From contig CAJBHC010000077.1 of the NCBI GenBank assembly GCA_903952785.1, forward strand, positions 1 to 9,623: DNA of 9,623 nucleotides, given 5' to 3'. Below, one piece after another: positions 1 to 5,310 of this stretch; positions within the stretch are counted from its first letter, which is position 1, and each line of letters begins with the position of its first letter. The notes under the pieces are model-generated. The model was not told the DNA's origin, searched no databases, and saw only the letters and a list, made by a program, of their open reading frames with translations. The translations under genes and the position numbers were made by a program. Source of the stretch: an uncultured bacterium (GTDB lineage Bacteria; Patescibacteriota; Minisyncoccia; Phycocordibacterales; CAIZLB01).

Positions 1-2
1 AG

Positions 3-179
3 CAATTCCTAAACAACAACGGCTTCCCAGTATCAAAGAAGGGAGTTGGATCAAAGGGAAGAGAGAATACAACCTTTGGCCCCGCAACAAAAGCTGCTCT
101 TGTTAGGTTTCAGAAGGCGAATAGAATACCAGCTACAGGATTCTTTGGACCTAAGACGAGGGATTACATGAGCAAATAA
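3..179 (+). CDS. C-terminal end of a peptidoglycan-binding-domain protein (5' truncated)
   Basis: An open frame runs in from the left edge (first full codon at position 3) and gives 58 residues before a TAA at 177-179. The translation has the hallmarks of the second half of a PG_binding_1 repeat: a QFLNNNGFPV helix and turn, a glycine-rich loop, then TTFGPATKAALVRFQKAN and ATGFFGPKTR, the classic 'FG..T..A...FQ' and 'G.FGP.T' signature. The domain non-covalently binds peptidoglycan, and in bacteria of this type it usually sits at the end of long secreted or membrane-anchored proteins. Nothing of the rest of the protein is visible, so its main activity is unknown. Because a conjugation-type ATPase follows on the same strand after 55 nt, a cell-envelope role linked to a secretion or DNA-transfer apparatus is possible, but that is inference from position only. 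Confidence 0.85.
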   Translation, partial: QFLNNNGFPVSKKGVGSKGRENTTFGPATKAALVRFQKANRIPATGFFGPKTRDYMSK

Positions 180-221
180 TTACGGATGATATAAAAACTA
201 GCGCAGAAGTATTGCTCGATA

Positions 222-227
222 TATAAT
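222..227 (+). promoter_or_regulatory. -10 box of a probable leaderless promoter for the conjugative ATPase
   Basis: A perfect TATAAT hexamer lies 7 nt before the ATG at 235, so transcription would begin at or next to the start codon. No convincing -35 box is visible 16-18 nt upstream (the sequence there is about tagcgc) and there is no Shine-Dalgarno sequence. The identical spacing at other genes in this window strengthens the call. Confidence 0.55.
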
Positions 228-234
228 ATATCTA

Positions 235-3090
235 ATGGAACCAAATTTTTCATACGAAGGTAAAAACTTTTCTTCAGCAGAGGAAGAGTTGCAATATTTA
301 AGAAAGATGATATCGCAAAAAGAAGCGATGCTATCTACTCACCCAGAAAGCCTGGAACGGGAAAAAGAAAAAGAGAATTTAATTATTCAAGAAATTAAAG
401 ACTACTCTGTTATTGATGCAGAAAAGGTCTTGCACCCAGATTTTAAAATTGCGGAATCAAAAGCGGAGGAAATTATATTGGATCTCACTCCTGAGAGTCA
501 TGATAAAAAGATGGAGGAGCTGCTCTCAATTCTTCTTGAGAAGGGAATTTTAAATGCAATTAATATAGCAAGAGGTTTTGGTAATCCACACATAGAAAGT
601 GACTTCCATAGATTTTTGGTTGAATATATAAAGAAGGGGTATGCTACACCGGGCTTAAAAGAGAAATCTCCACTTGATAAGACACTTAGAAAAACAGTTT
701 ATGAAATTCAACTTCCAGAAAATAAAGCAAAAGAAAATGATCCAAAAAAGGCTTTAAAGGAATTGCTTTCCTCAATGGAGCAATTCTATGCTGGAATGCT
801 TGCTGTTTCTGGGGGTGGTTCTACGGGGCAGACAAAAGAAGAATCTCAATTCTCCATTGAGCTTTCAATGGCAGAAGGGGGAGAGGAATTTATCTTCTAT
901 GTAGCAATTCCAGATAACAAGATTCAATTATTTGAAAAGCAATTCCTCTCAATTTTCCCAGATGCAAAAATCGTAGAAAAGAAAGATGAATATAATATAT
1001 TTAATCCAGATGGAATTACCCTAGCGTCAGAGGCGCAACTCGCAAAGAAGGAGGTCTTCCCAATCAAAACCTATGATCAATTTGATTATGATCCACTTAA
1101 TGTCATTCTAAACACCTTTAGTAAGATGGATAAGTTTGGAGAAGGTGCCGCAATTCAAATAGTTTTTAATCCAGTTGGAGATTATTATAATAAATTATAT
1201 AAAAAGTCCTTAGATGATATTCAAAAAGGGGACAAGTTAAAAGAAGCTATTGATATTCAGCACACAGTTTTTGGTGAATTAAGAAAGACCGCCAAGCATG
1301 AACTTAAAAATGTCTGGAAAGAAATGATTTTGGGAAAGACAGATAAGGACGATAAGCCAAAGCCAGTTGACGGTATTGCGGTGGAGCAAATTACAAATAA
1401 GTTGTCATCTCCCGTAATCGAATCAAATATAAGAATTATAGTTTCAGCTGTTAACAGAGACAAAGCAGAGAGTACATTAACAGAAATAGAGGCTTCATTT
1501 AATCAATTTAATAACTCCCTAGGTAATGCCATCAAGTTCAAAAGAAGAAAAGACGCAGAGTTAGTGCAGTTATTACATAGTTTCTCTTACAGACTGTTTG
1601 ATAGGAATGCAATTCTACCAATGTCCCTTAAGGAGCTGACAACTCTAATGCACTTCCCAGTGGAGAGTATTGTGATTGATTCACAATTAAAGCAAACAAA
1701 AGCAAGTACTGCGCCTGCCCCAGTTGGCCTTTCAAAAGAGGGAATTTACATGGGTGAAAATATACACAGGAACCTAAAGACCCCAATTTACTTCACAAAA
1801 GAAGATAGACTAAGGCACTTCTATGCAATAGGGCAGACTGGTACTGGAAAGTCTTCATTGTTGCGTAACATGATTATTCAGGATATCAAAAATGGCGAGG
1901 GGGTTTGTTTCATCGATCCACATGGAAGTGATGTTCAGGATATTCTCTCTCATATTCCTCCAGAGAGATACGATGATGTTATATACTTTGATCCAAGTTA
2001 CACTGAGAGACCGATGGCGTTAAATATGTTGGAATACAATGTAGATGTTCCTCAGCAAAAGATATTCGTTGTGAATGAGCTCTTTGGTATCTTCCAAAAA
2101 CTATATTCTGGTTCCCCTGAATCAATGGGGCCAATCTTTGAACAATATTTTAGAAACGCTGCAATGCTTGTGGTTGAAGATCCGGAAACTGGATGTACGC
2201 TACTTGATATTTCAAGAGTTATGGCGGATAAGAAGTTTAGGGATTTAAAGCTTTCTAGGTGTAAAAATCCTGTAGTGGTACAGTTCTGGAGGGAGCAAGC
2301 TGAAAAAGCTGGTGGTGAGGCTTCTCTTGCCAATATGGTGCCTTATATCACATCTAAGTTTGACGTATTCCTTGCAAATGACATCATGCGTCCAATTATC
2401 GCACAAGAAAAATCTAGTTTTAATTTCAGAGACGTGATGGATAATAAAAAGATCTTGCTTGTGAACTTGGCGAAGGGAACATTGGGGGATATTAACTCAT
2501 CGCTTCTTGGTCTTGTCTTGGTTGGAAAGATATTGATGGCGGCGCTTTCCCGTGTGGATTTGTTTGGAAAAGACTTTCCACCGTTTTATCTATACATTGA
2601 CGAGTTCCAAAATGTTACAACTCCATCAATTTCTACTATTCTTTCAGAGGCTAGAAAATATAAATTGTCATTAAATGTTGCCCATCAGCACATTAGTCAA
2701 TTAGATGAAAAGATCAAAGGTTCCGTTTTTGGAAACGTTGGTACTATTGCAGCCCTTCGTGTTAGTGCAGAGGATGCGGAGTTTCTAGAAAAACAATTCT
2801 CCCCAGTCTTTACCGCAAAAGATATTATGAATATTGATAACATGAATGTTTATCTAAAGATGCTTTCCGATGGTAGACCCGTTAGACCTTTCAGTGTTGA
2901 GTTTACTTGGGCTACTGGGGGAAACAAGGAGATTGTAAATAACCTTAAGGAGCTATCATACTTTAAGTTTGGACAAGATAGAAGAATCATTGAAGAAGAA
3001 ATTGCAAGAAAGTATAAAAAAGAAGAGGTGGTACCCACTCCTGGTTTGAATGGCGGTGGAAATAAGAACCCATTTGCAGATTTAGTATAA
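235..3090 (+). CDS. VirD4/TraG-like conjugative DNA-transfer ATPase (type IV secretion coupling-type)
   Basis: This large P-loop ATPase of 951 residues is of the kind that pumps DNA or protein substrates through type IV secretion and conjugation systems. The N-terminal ~75 residues are charged and probably coiled-coil (ESLEREKEKENLIIQEI). Residues ~190-520 form a mixed alpha/beta region resembling the N-terminal domain of VirB4/TraC and HerA-type conjugation ATPases. The motor follows: Walker A GQTGTGKS at residues 533-540 and Walker B FYLYIDEF at 784-791 with D789/E790. A VAHQHISQLD segment follows at the place of the helicase-like glutamine motif, and a TraG/TraD-like C-terminal region (FGNVGTIAALRVSAEDAEFLEKQF) comes after it. 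No transmembrane segment is seen at the N terminus, unlike classical VirD4, so the protein is probably soluble or recruited by a partner. The ATG at 235 follows a TATAAT box by 7 nt. A role as conjugation motor rather than FtsK/HerA-type DNA translocase is favoured by the C-terminal region, but no other T4SS genes lie in the window apart from the truncated wall-binding protein. Confidence 0.85.
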   Translation: MEPNFSYEGKNFSSAEEELQYLRKMISQKEAMLSTHPESLEREKEKENLIIQEIKDYSVIDAEKVLHPDFKIAESKAEEIILDLTPESHDKKMEELLSILLEKGILNAINIARGFGNPHIESDFHRFLVEYIKKGYATPGLKEKSPLDKTLRKTVYEIQLPENKAKENDPKKALKELLSSMEQFYAGMLAVSGGGSTGQTKEESQFSIELSMAEGGEEFIFYVAIPDNKIQLFEKQFLSIFPDAKIVEKKDEYNIFNPDGITLASEAQLAKKEVFPIKTYDQFDYDPLNVILNTFSKMDKFGEGAAIQIVFNPVGDYYNKLYKKSLDDIQKGDKLKEAIDIQHTVFGELRKTAKHELKNVWKEMILGKTDKDDKPKPVDGIAVEQITNKLSSPVIESNIRIIVSAVNRDKAESTLTEIEASFNQFNNSLGNAIKFKRRKDAELVQLLHSFSYRLFDRNAILPMSLKELTTLMHFPVESIVIDSQLKQTKASTAPAPVGLSKEGIYMGENIHRNLKTPIYFTKEDRLRHFYAIGQTGTGKSSLLRNMIIQDIKNGEGVCFIDPHGSDVQDILSHIPPERYDDVIYFDPSYTERPMALNMLEYNVDVPQQKIFVVNELFGIFQKLYSGSPESMGPIFEQYFRNAAMLVVEDPETGCTLLDISRVMADKKFRDLKLSRCKNPVVVQFWREQAEKAGGEASLANMVPYITSKFDVFLANDIMRPIIAQEKSSFNFRDVMDNKKILLVNLAKGTLGDINSSLLGLVLVGKILMAALSRVDLFGKDFPPFYLYIDEFQNVTTPSISTILSEARKYKLSLNVAHQHISQLDEKIKGSVFGNVGTIAALRVSAEDAEFLEKQFSPVFTAKDIMNIDNMNVYLKMLSDGRPVRPFSVEFTWATGGNKEIVNNLKELSYFKFGQDRRIIEEEIARKYKKEEVVPTPGLNGGGNKNPFADLV

Positions 3091-3109
3091 TAGGAATATT
3101 ATAGAGTTA

Positions 3110-3168
3110 ATACCGCTATCGTTCATCATTAACTTTTTGAATATCGTAGTCGATTATTCTTGCGGTAT
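3110..3168 (+). terminator. Possible imperfect terminator / structured spacer between the ATPase gene and ndk
   Basis: A 7-bp stem ATACCGC (3110-3116) with GCGGTAT (3162-3168) closes a large loop. The loop contains a second hairpin, GAATATCG / CGA-TATTC (3139-3159), of 8 bp with a one-base bulge and loop TAGT. The structure is followed by the T-rich stretch CTTTATTATT. The outer stem's 3' arm overlaps the probable -35 box of ndk, so termination of the upstream transcript and ndk initiation may be linked. The loop is large for an intrinsic terminator, so this call is tentative. Confidence 0.35.
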
Positions 3169-3187
3169 CTTTATTATTAAGTATTAA
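3160..3187 (+). promoter_or_regulatory. Probable leaderless promoter of ndk
   Basis: TTGCGG at 3160-3165 and TATTAA at 3182-3187 are separated by 16 nt. The -10 element ends 7 nt before the ATG at 3195, so the transcript would start at or very near the start codon. There is no purine-rich ribosome-binding site in the A/T-only stretch before the ATG. Confidence 0.5.
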
Positions 3188-3194
3188 TTTAAAT

Positions 3195-3818
3195 ATGGAT
3201 ATTCTGATCAAAGAGACAGGTCACAAAAACGAGAGAACTCTTGTTGTTGTTAAGCCAGATGGTGTTCAAAGAGGTCTAACTGGAGAGGTTATAAAGAGAT
3301 TTGAGAGAGTGGGTCTAAAACTCATTGGTTTAAAGTTTATGGTTCCAACAAAAGAAGCCATAAAGAAACATTATACAACCGATCCAGGATGGATAGAGAA
3401 GACAGGTGCTAGAAATATACACTCAGCAGAAGAGAAGGGATTGGAGCCAATATCTCATGACCCGATAGAAATGGGTAATATCGTACTTAATAATCTTGTT
3501 GATTTTATGACAGCGGGCCCCGTTGTTGCTATGGTGTGGCAAGGAGCACATGCTGTAAAGATTGTTAGAAAGTTAGTTGGAAGCACAGAGCCATTATCAT
3601 CCGATGTTGGAACAATCAGAGGGGACTTTGTCTTAGATTCATATGACATGGCGGAGGCACAAGGTAGAGCTGTTAGAAATGTTGTTCATGCTTCGGGGTG
3701 TATTGTTGAAGCACAAGCTGAAATTGCTCAATGGTTTAATTCAAATGAGATTATAGAGTATAAGGCTATCCACGAACAAATTCTATATCAAGATTTTAGC
3801 AATTTGCTGGGTAAGTAA
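3195..3818 (+). CDS. ndk: Nucleoside diphosphate kinase, enlarged form
   Basis: The enzyme transfers the gamma phosphate of ATP to other (d)NDPs through a phosphohistidine intermediate and acts in the cytoplasm. The conserved N-terminal strand LVVVKPDGVQRGL (K20) is present. So are the core segments TAGPVVAMVWQG (106-117) and VGTIRGDF (138-145, R142), and RNVVHASG (161-168) with the expected catalytic histidine H165. A following AEIAQWF matches the family's E-I-x-x-W-F. The protein has 207 residues against about 140 for the usual bacterial form. The extra length comes from an insertion replacing the short 'LKDRPFF' loop (roughly residues 61-100), about 15 residues between the TIRGDF strand and the catalytic histidine (146-160), and a C-terminal tail. 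The active-site loop reads HASGC where most family members have HGSDS, so the aspartate is a glycine and the second serine a cysteine. Function is very likely retained since K20, R142, N162 and H165 are in place. The gene has its own promoter. Confidence 0.95.
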   Translation: MDILIKETGHKNERTLVVVKPDGVQRGLTGEVIKRFERVGLKLIGLKFMVPTKEAIKKHYTTDPGWIEKTGARNIHSAEEKGLEPISHDPIEMGNIVLNNLVDFMTAGPVVAMVWQGAHAVKIVRKLVGSTEPLSSDVGTIRGDFVLDSYDMAEAQGRAVRNVVHASGCIVEAQAEIAQWFNSNEIIEYKAIHEQILYQDFSNLLGK

Positions 3819-3829
3819 ACTGTGTCTTA

Positions 3830-3886
3830 TGATGACGTGCAATTGCGTATGCGCGGATAGTCGCGGATGATCATCAGAAGTACGCA
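3830..3886 (+). other. Pseudoknot-capable GC-rich segment downstream of ndk
   Basis: Two interleaved pairs of complementary hexamers occur just after the ndk stop codon. TGATGA (3830-3835) matches TCATCA (3871-3876), and TGCGTA (3844-3849) matches TACGCA (3881-3886). The order a-b-a'-b' is that of an H-type pseudoknot. Between the arms lie a 7-nt direct repeat CGCGGAT (3852-3858 and 3862-3868) and a competing 10-bp palindrome GATGATCATC (3866-3875). The segment is visibly richer in G+C than the neighbouring genes, as expected of structured RNA in an AT-rich genome. No promoter is convincing for it, so it may be the 3' UTR of ndk. Confidence 0.3.
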
Positions 3887-3887
3887 G

Positions 3888-3923
3888 AGACTTTCTCTCT
3901 TTGTAAATAGTTACAAAAAGTCT
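3888..3923 (+). other. Long bulged hairpin upstream of the RNA-candidate promoter
   Basis: AGACTT (3888-3893) pairs with AAGTCT (3918-3923), and inside it TTTGTAA (3900-3906) pairs with TTACAAA (3911-3917) around an ATAG loop. That gives 13 base pairs with a 6-nt pyrimidine bulge (TCTCTC) on the 5' side only. No T-tract follows, so it is not a standard terminator. It could end or stabilise the ndk transcript, or act as an operator next to the TATAAT at 3932. Confidence 0.4.
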
Positions 3924-3931
3924 GAAGGTAT

Positions 3932-3937
3932 TATAAT
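3932..3937 (+). promoter_or_regulatory. -10 box in front of the structured RNA candidate
   Basis: A perfect TATAAT ends 5 nt before G3943, the first base of the closing stem of the RNA candidate, which is the expected distance to a transcription start. A TTACAA at 3911-3916 could be a poor -35 box with a short 15-nt spacer. It lies in the loop-side arm of the preceding hairpin. Confidence 0.5.
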
Positions 3938-3942
3938 AGTAA

Positions 3943-4071
3943 GTAGGGTACTGTGCTTGTCGATTCTCTTTTGATATTTTTTCAGGGAGTTCGCGTCAAT
4001 TACAGCCTTAAGCTTTAATTGTAGAACACCCACCTAGCATTATTCTAGGGTCGACATCTGCAGTATCCTAC
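3943..4071 (+). ncRNA. Candidate structured non-coding RNA with a four-way junction, class unknown
   Basis: About 129 nt fold by eye into nested helices. An 11-bp closing stem pairs GTAGGGTACTG (3943-3953) with CAGTATCCTAC (4061-4071) and includes one G-U pair. A symmetrical 4x4 internal loop leads to a second 6-bp stem, TGTCGA (3958-3963) with TCGACA (4051-4056). Inside are three hairpins. A is 3966-3974 with 3982-3989. B is CAATTA 3997-4002 with TAATTG 4016-4021, plus an inner AGC/GCT. C is CCTAG 4033-4037 with CTAGG 4045-4049. Three G-U pairs (3948-4066, 3969-3986, 3970-3985) would be A-C mismatches on the other strand, so the plus strand is the functional one. No long ORF lies within it, and a TATAAT is correctly placed upstream. 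It does not carry the conserved sequences of tmRNA, RNase P RNA, SRP RNA, 5S rRNA or 6S RNA that I can recognise. It could also be a long leader of the small membrane protein gene at 4168. Confidence 0.5.
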
Positions 4072-4099
4072 ATTACACCCCTTATAATGACCCGCGTCG

Positions 4100-4121
4100 C
4101 CTCTTGCCCAAAAGCAAGGGG
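4100..4121 (+). terminator. Hairpin, possible terminator of the RNA candidate
   Basis: CCTCTTGC (4100-4107) pairs with GCAAGGGG (4114-4121) around a CCAAAA loop, 8 bp including one G-U. The downstream stretch TGTTGTGTTT is T-rich but interrupted, so termination would be weak. The GGGG arm plus following TGT (4118-4124) can instead pair with ACACCCC at 4075-4081, giving a mutually exclusive fold. Confidence 0.4.
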
Positions 4122-4150
4122 TGTTGTGTTTATGTACTACAAGCTAGATA

Positions 4151-4159
4151 TGTTATACA
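4151..4159 (+). promoter_or_regulatory. Extended -10 promoter of the small membrane protein gene
   Basis: TG (4151-4152) followed by one base and TATACA (4154-4159) forms an extended -10 element that ends 8 nt before the preferred ATG at 4168. No good -35 box is present, which an extended -10 can compensate for. The placement again predicts a nearly leaderless mRNA. Confidence 0.45.
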
Positions 4160-4167
4160 ATATTCAA

Positions 4168-4569
4168 ATGAGCCAATCAAAAATATTTTGGAAAGCGTTT
4201 ATTAAAATATTCATCCTTTTTACATTACTAGTATTCATAACAGATCAAAGTGTCTTTACAGACCTTAAACTATTATTACTAATGATTCTTGCAAATTCAA
4301 TTGTGGCTGTGCTTATAGCATTACCTTTTTCCTTCTTTAAGAAAAACAAAAACATATCACCTGCGACCTGGGATACATTGGACGGTGACACACAAAAAAC
4401 ACGTAATAGATTTTTATTTCATTTCATTCTAAACACACTCGTATCTGGTTCGATCGTGTTATTTCTATTACAGATGTCACATTCAACACTAACTCTATCC
4501 ATAGTAACCTTATTCATTGTATTAATAGTGGGTTTTGCAGACGCTTGGTTTAGATTTTATAAATCTTGA
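4168..4569 (+). CDS. Small four-helix membrane protein of unknown function
   Basis: With the preferred ATG at 4168 the protein has 133 residues (MSQSKIFWKAF...). I do not recognise the family. It has two pairs of hydrophobic segments, IKIFILFTLLVFI and LKLLLLMILANSIVAVLIALPF in the first half and FILNTLVSGSIVLFLLQ and LTLSIVTLFIVLIVGFADAWF in the second. A polar loop of about 35 residues (KKNKNISPATWDTLDGDTQKTRNR) separates the pairs, consistent with a helical-hairpin duplication in the cytoplasmic membrane. The frame stays open back to an ATG at 4087. I reject that start because its extra 27 residues would be translated from the hairpin at 4100-4121 and look non-native, while 4168 is preceded by an extended -10 box. 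The gene ends in TGA, 8 nt from the end of the convergent peptidase gene, leaving no room for a terminator between them. Confidence 0.65.
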   Translation: MSQSKIFWKAFIKIFILFTLLVFITDQSVFTDLKLLLLMILANSIVAVLIALPFSFFKKNKNISPATWDTLDGDTQKTRNRFLFHFILNTLVSGSIVLFLLQMSHSTLTLSIVTLFIVLIVGFADAWFRFYKS

Positions 4570-4577
4570 AATCATAA

Positions 4578-5285
4578 TTATACAACCCTCTTATCGCCAG
4601 GCCCAATATGCTCAATTTTATCTCCATCAACCTTAATTGCTTGACCGTCTTTTAAAAGATAAACCTTCCAGGGAAAATCAATGAATTTCCTTATTTTTTC
4701 TCTATTTTCAATTATCTTATGCTCGGAAGTTCTCTCGTCTCCTTCTTTTTGATGAACTGCTACACAAAAGTCTACTAGTCCTAAACCAGCATGGGTTTCT
4801 TTCCATTCAGGTTTCCACCAGCCTAAACCGAAACTAGGTACAGCTAAACAAAATCCTGCGCTTGTTCCAATGTAAATGGCACCCTTCTCTATTAAATCCG
4901 TAAGATAGGTATCAAGTTTTGAAACTCTTGCCCATTCCCTTAACCAATTTGTATTGCCTCCGCAAAAATCAATTATATCAACCTTGCTTAGTTCTTCTTT
5001 AATCCAATCGGGATCTTTTTTCAAATCTACAATGGTCACATTATACCCCTTATCCTCATATCCTCTTTTCCATGTTTCTTGCCATACTTGATTTTTTTCA
5101 AGTCTACCTTCGCTAATTTTGGGAACGACGTCATATCCAGGAAGCTCGCTTTTAATCCAATCTATCGGGTCTGCCGCCGTCGAGATCAGGGCAACCCTCA
5201 AATCTGTTTTGCCGTTGGTGAGGTCAGAGAAGGCTTGCTCAAGCTCTGGATTATCAATACCGCTAGATGTAAGAAGCAGTTTCAT
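4578..5285 (-). CDS. Peptidase S51 / dipeptidase E-like hydrolase
   Basis: This 235-residue protein belongs to the class I glutamine amidotransferase-like fold of dipeptidase E (family S51), which hydrolyses dipeptides with N-terminal aspartate using a Ser-His-acidic triad in the cytoplasm. The signatures are the N-terminal strand MKLLLTSSGI, DFCGGNTNWL (106-115) and the nucleophile elbow IGTSAGF (139-145) with S142. Next is a VHQKEGDERTSEHK segment (177-190) whose H178 fits the catalytic histidine. A C-terminal barrel edge, PWKVYLLKDGQAIKVDGD, is followed by EHIGPG. The length matches the family. It is not clear whether the true substrate is an Asp-dipeptide, since many family members are cyanophycinase- or PepE-like proteins of unknown specificity. 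The start is set by an extended -10 box 6 nt upstream. The gene lies 25 nt after the hotdog-protein gene on the same strand, so both read-through and independent transcription are possible. Confidence 0.88.
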   Translation of the reverse strand: MKLLLTSSGIDNPELEQAFSDLTNGKTDLRVALISTAADPIDWIKSELPGYDVVPKISEGRLEKNQVWQETWKRGYEDKGYNVTIVDLKKDPDWIKEELSKVDIIDFCGGNTNWLREWARVSKLDTYLTDLIEKGAIYIGTSAGFCLAVPSFGLGWWKPEWKETHAGLGLVDFCVAVHQKEGDERTSEHKIIENREKIRKFIDFPWKVYLLKDGQAIKVDGDKIEHIGPGDKRVV

Positions 5286-5291
5286 GTAAAT

Positions 5292-5300
5292 ATTGTATCA
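5292..5300 (-). promoter_or_regulatory. Extended -10 promoter of the S51 peptidase gene
   Basis: On the minus strand the sequence reads TGATACAAT, which is TG + 1 nt + TACAAT. The hexamer (5297 down to 5292) ends 6 nt before the ATG (5285). There is no recognisable -35 box and no Shine-Dalgarno sequence. The promoter sits inside the 25-nt gap after the upstream gene. Confidence 0.5.
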
Positions 5301-5310
5301 CAGCAAAGAG

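Noticed and set aside
3943..4071. tmRNA, 6S, SRP, 5S or RNase P RNA.
   Set aside because: None of the conserved sequence blocks I know for these RNAs is present, and the branching pattern with three internal hairpins does not match a 6S rod or an SRP hairpin.
4087..4167. Longer start for the membrane protein at ATG 4087.
   Set aside because: The extra 27 residues are read through a hairpin (4100-4121), the ATG overlaps a TATAAT-like sequence, and the 4168 ATG has a properly placed extended -10 box.
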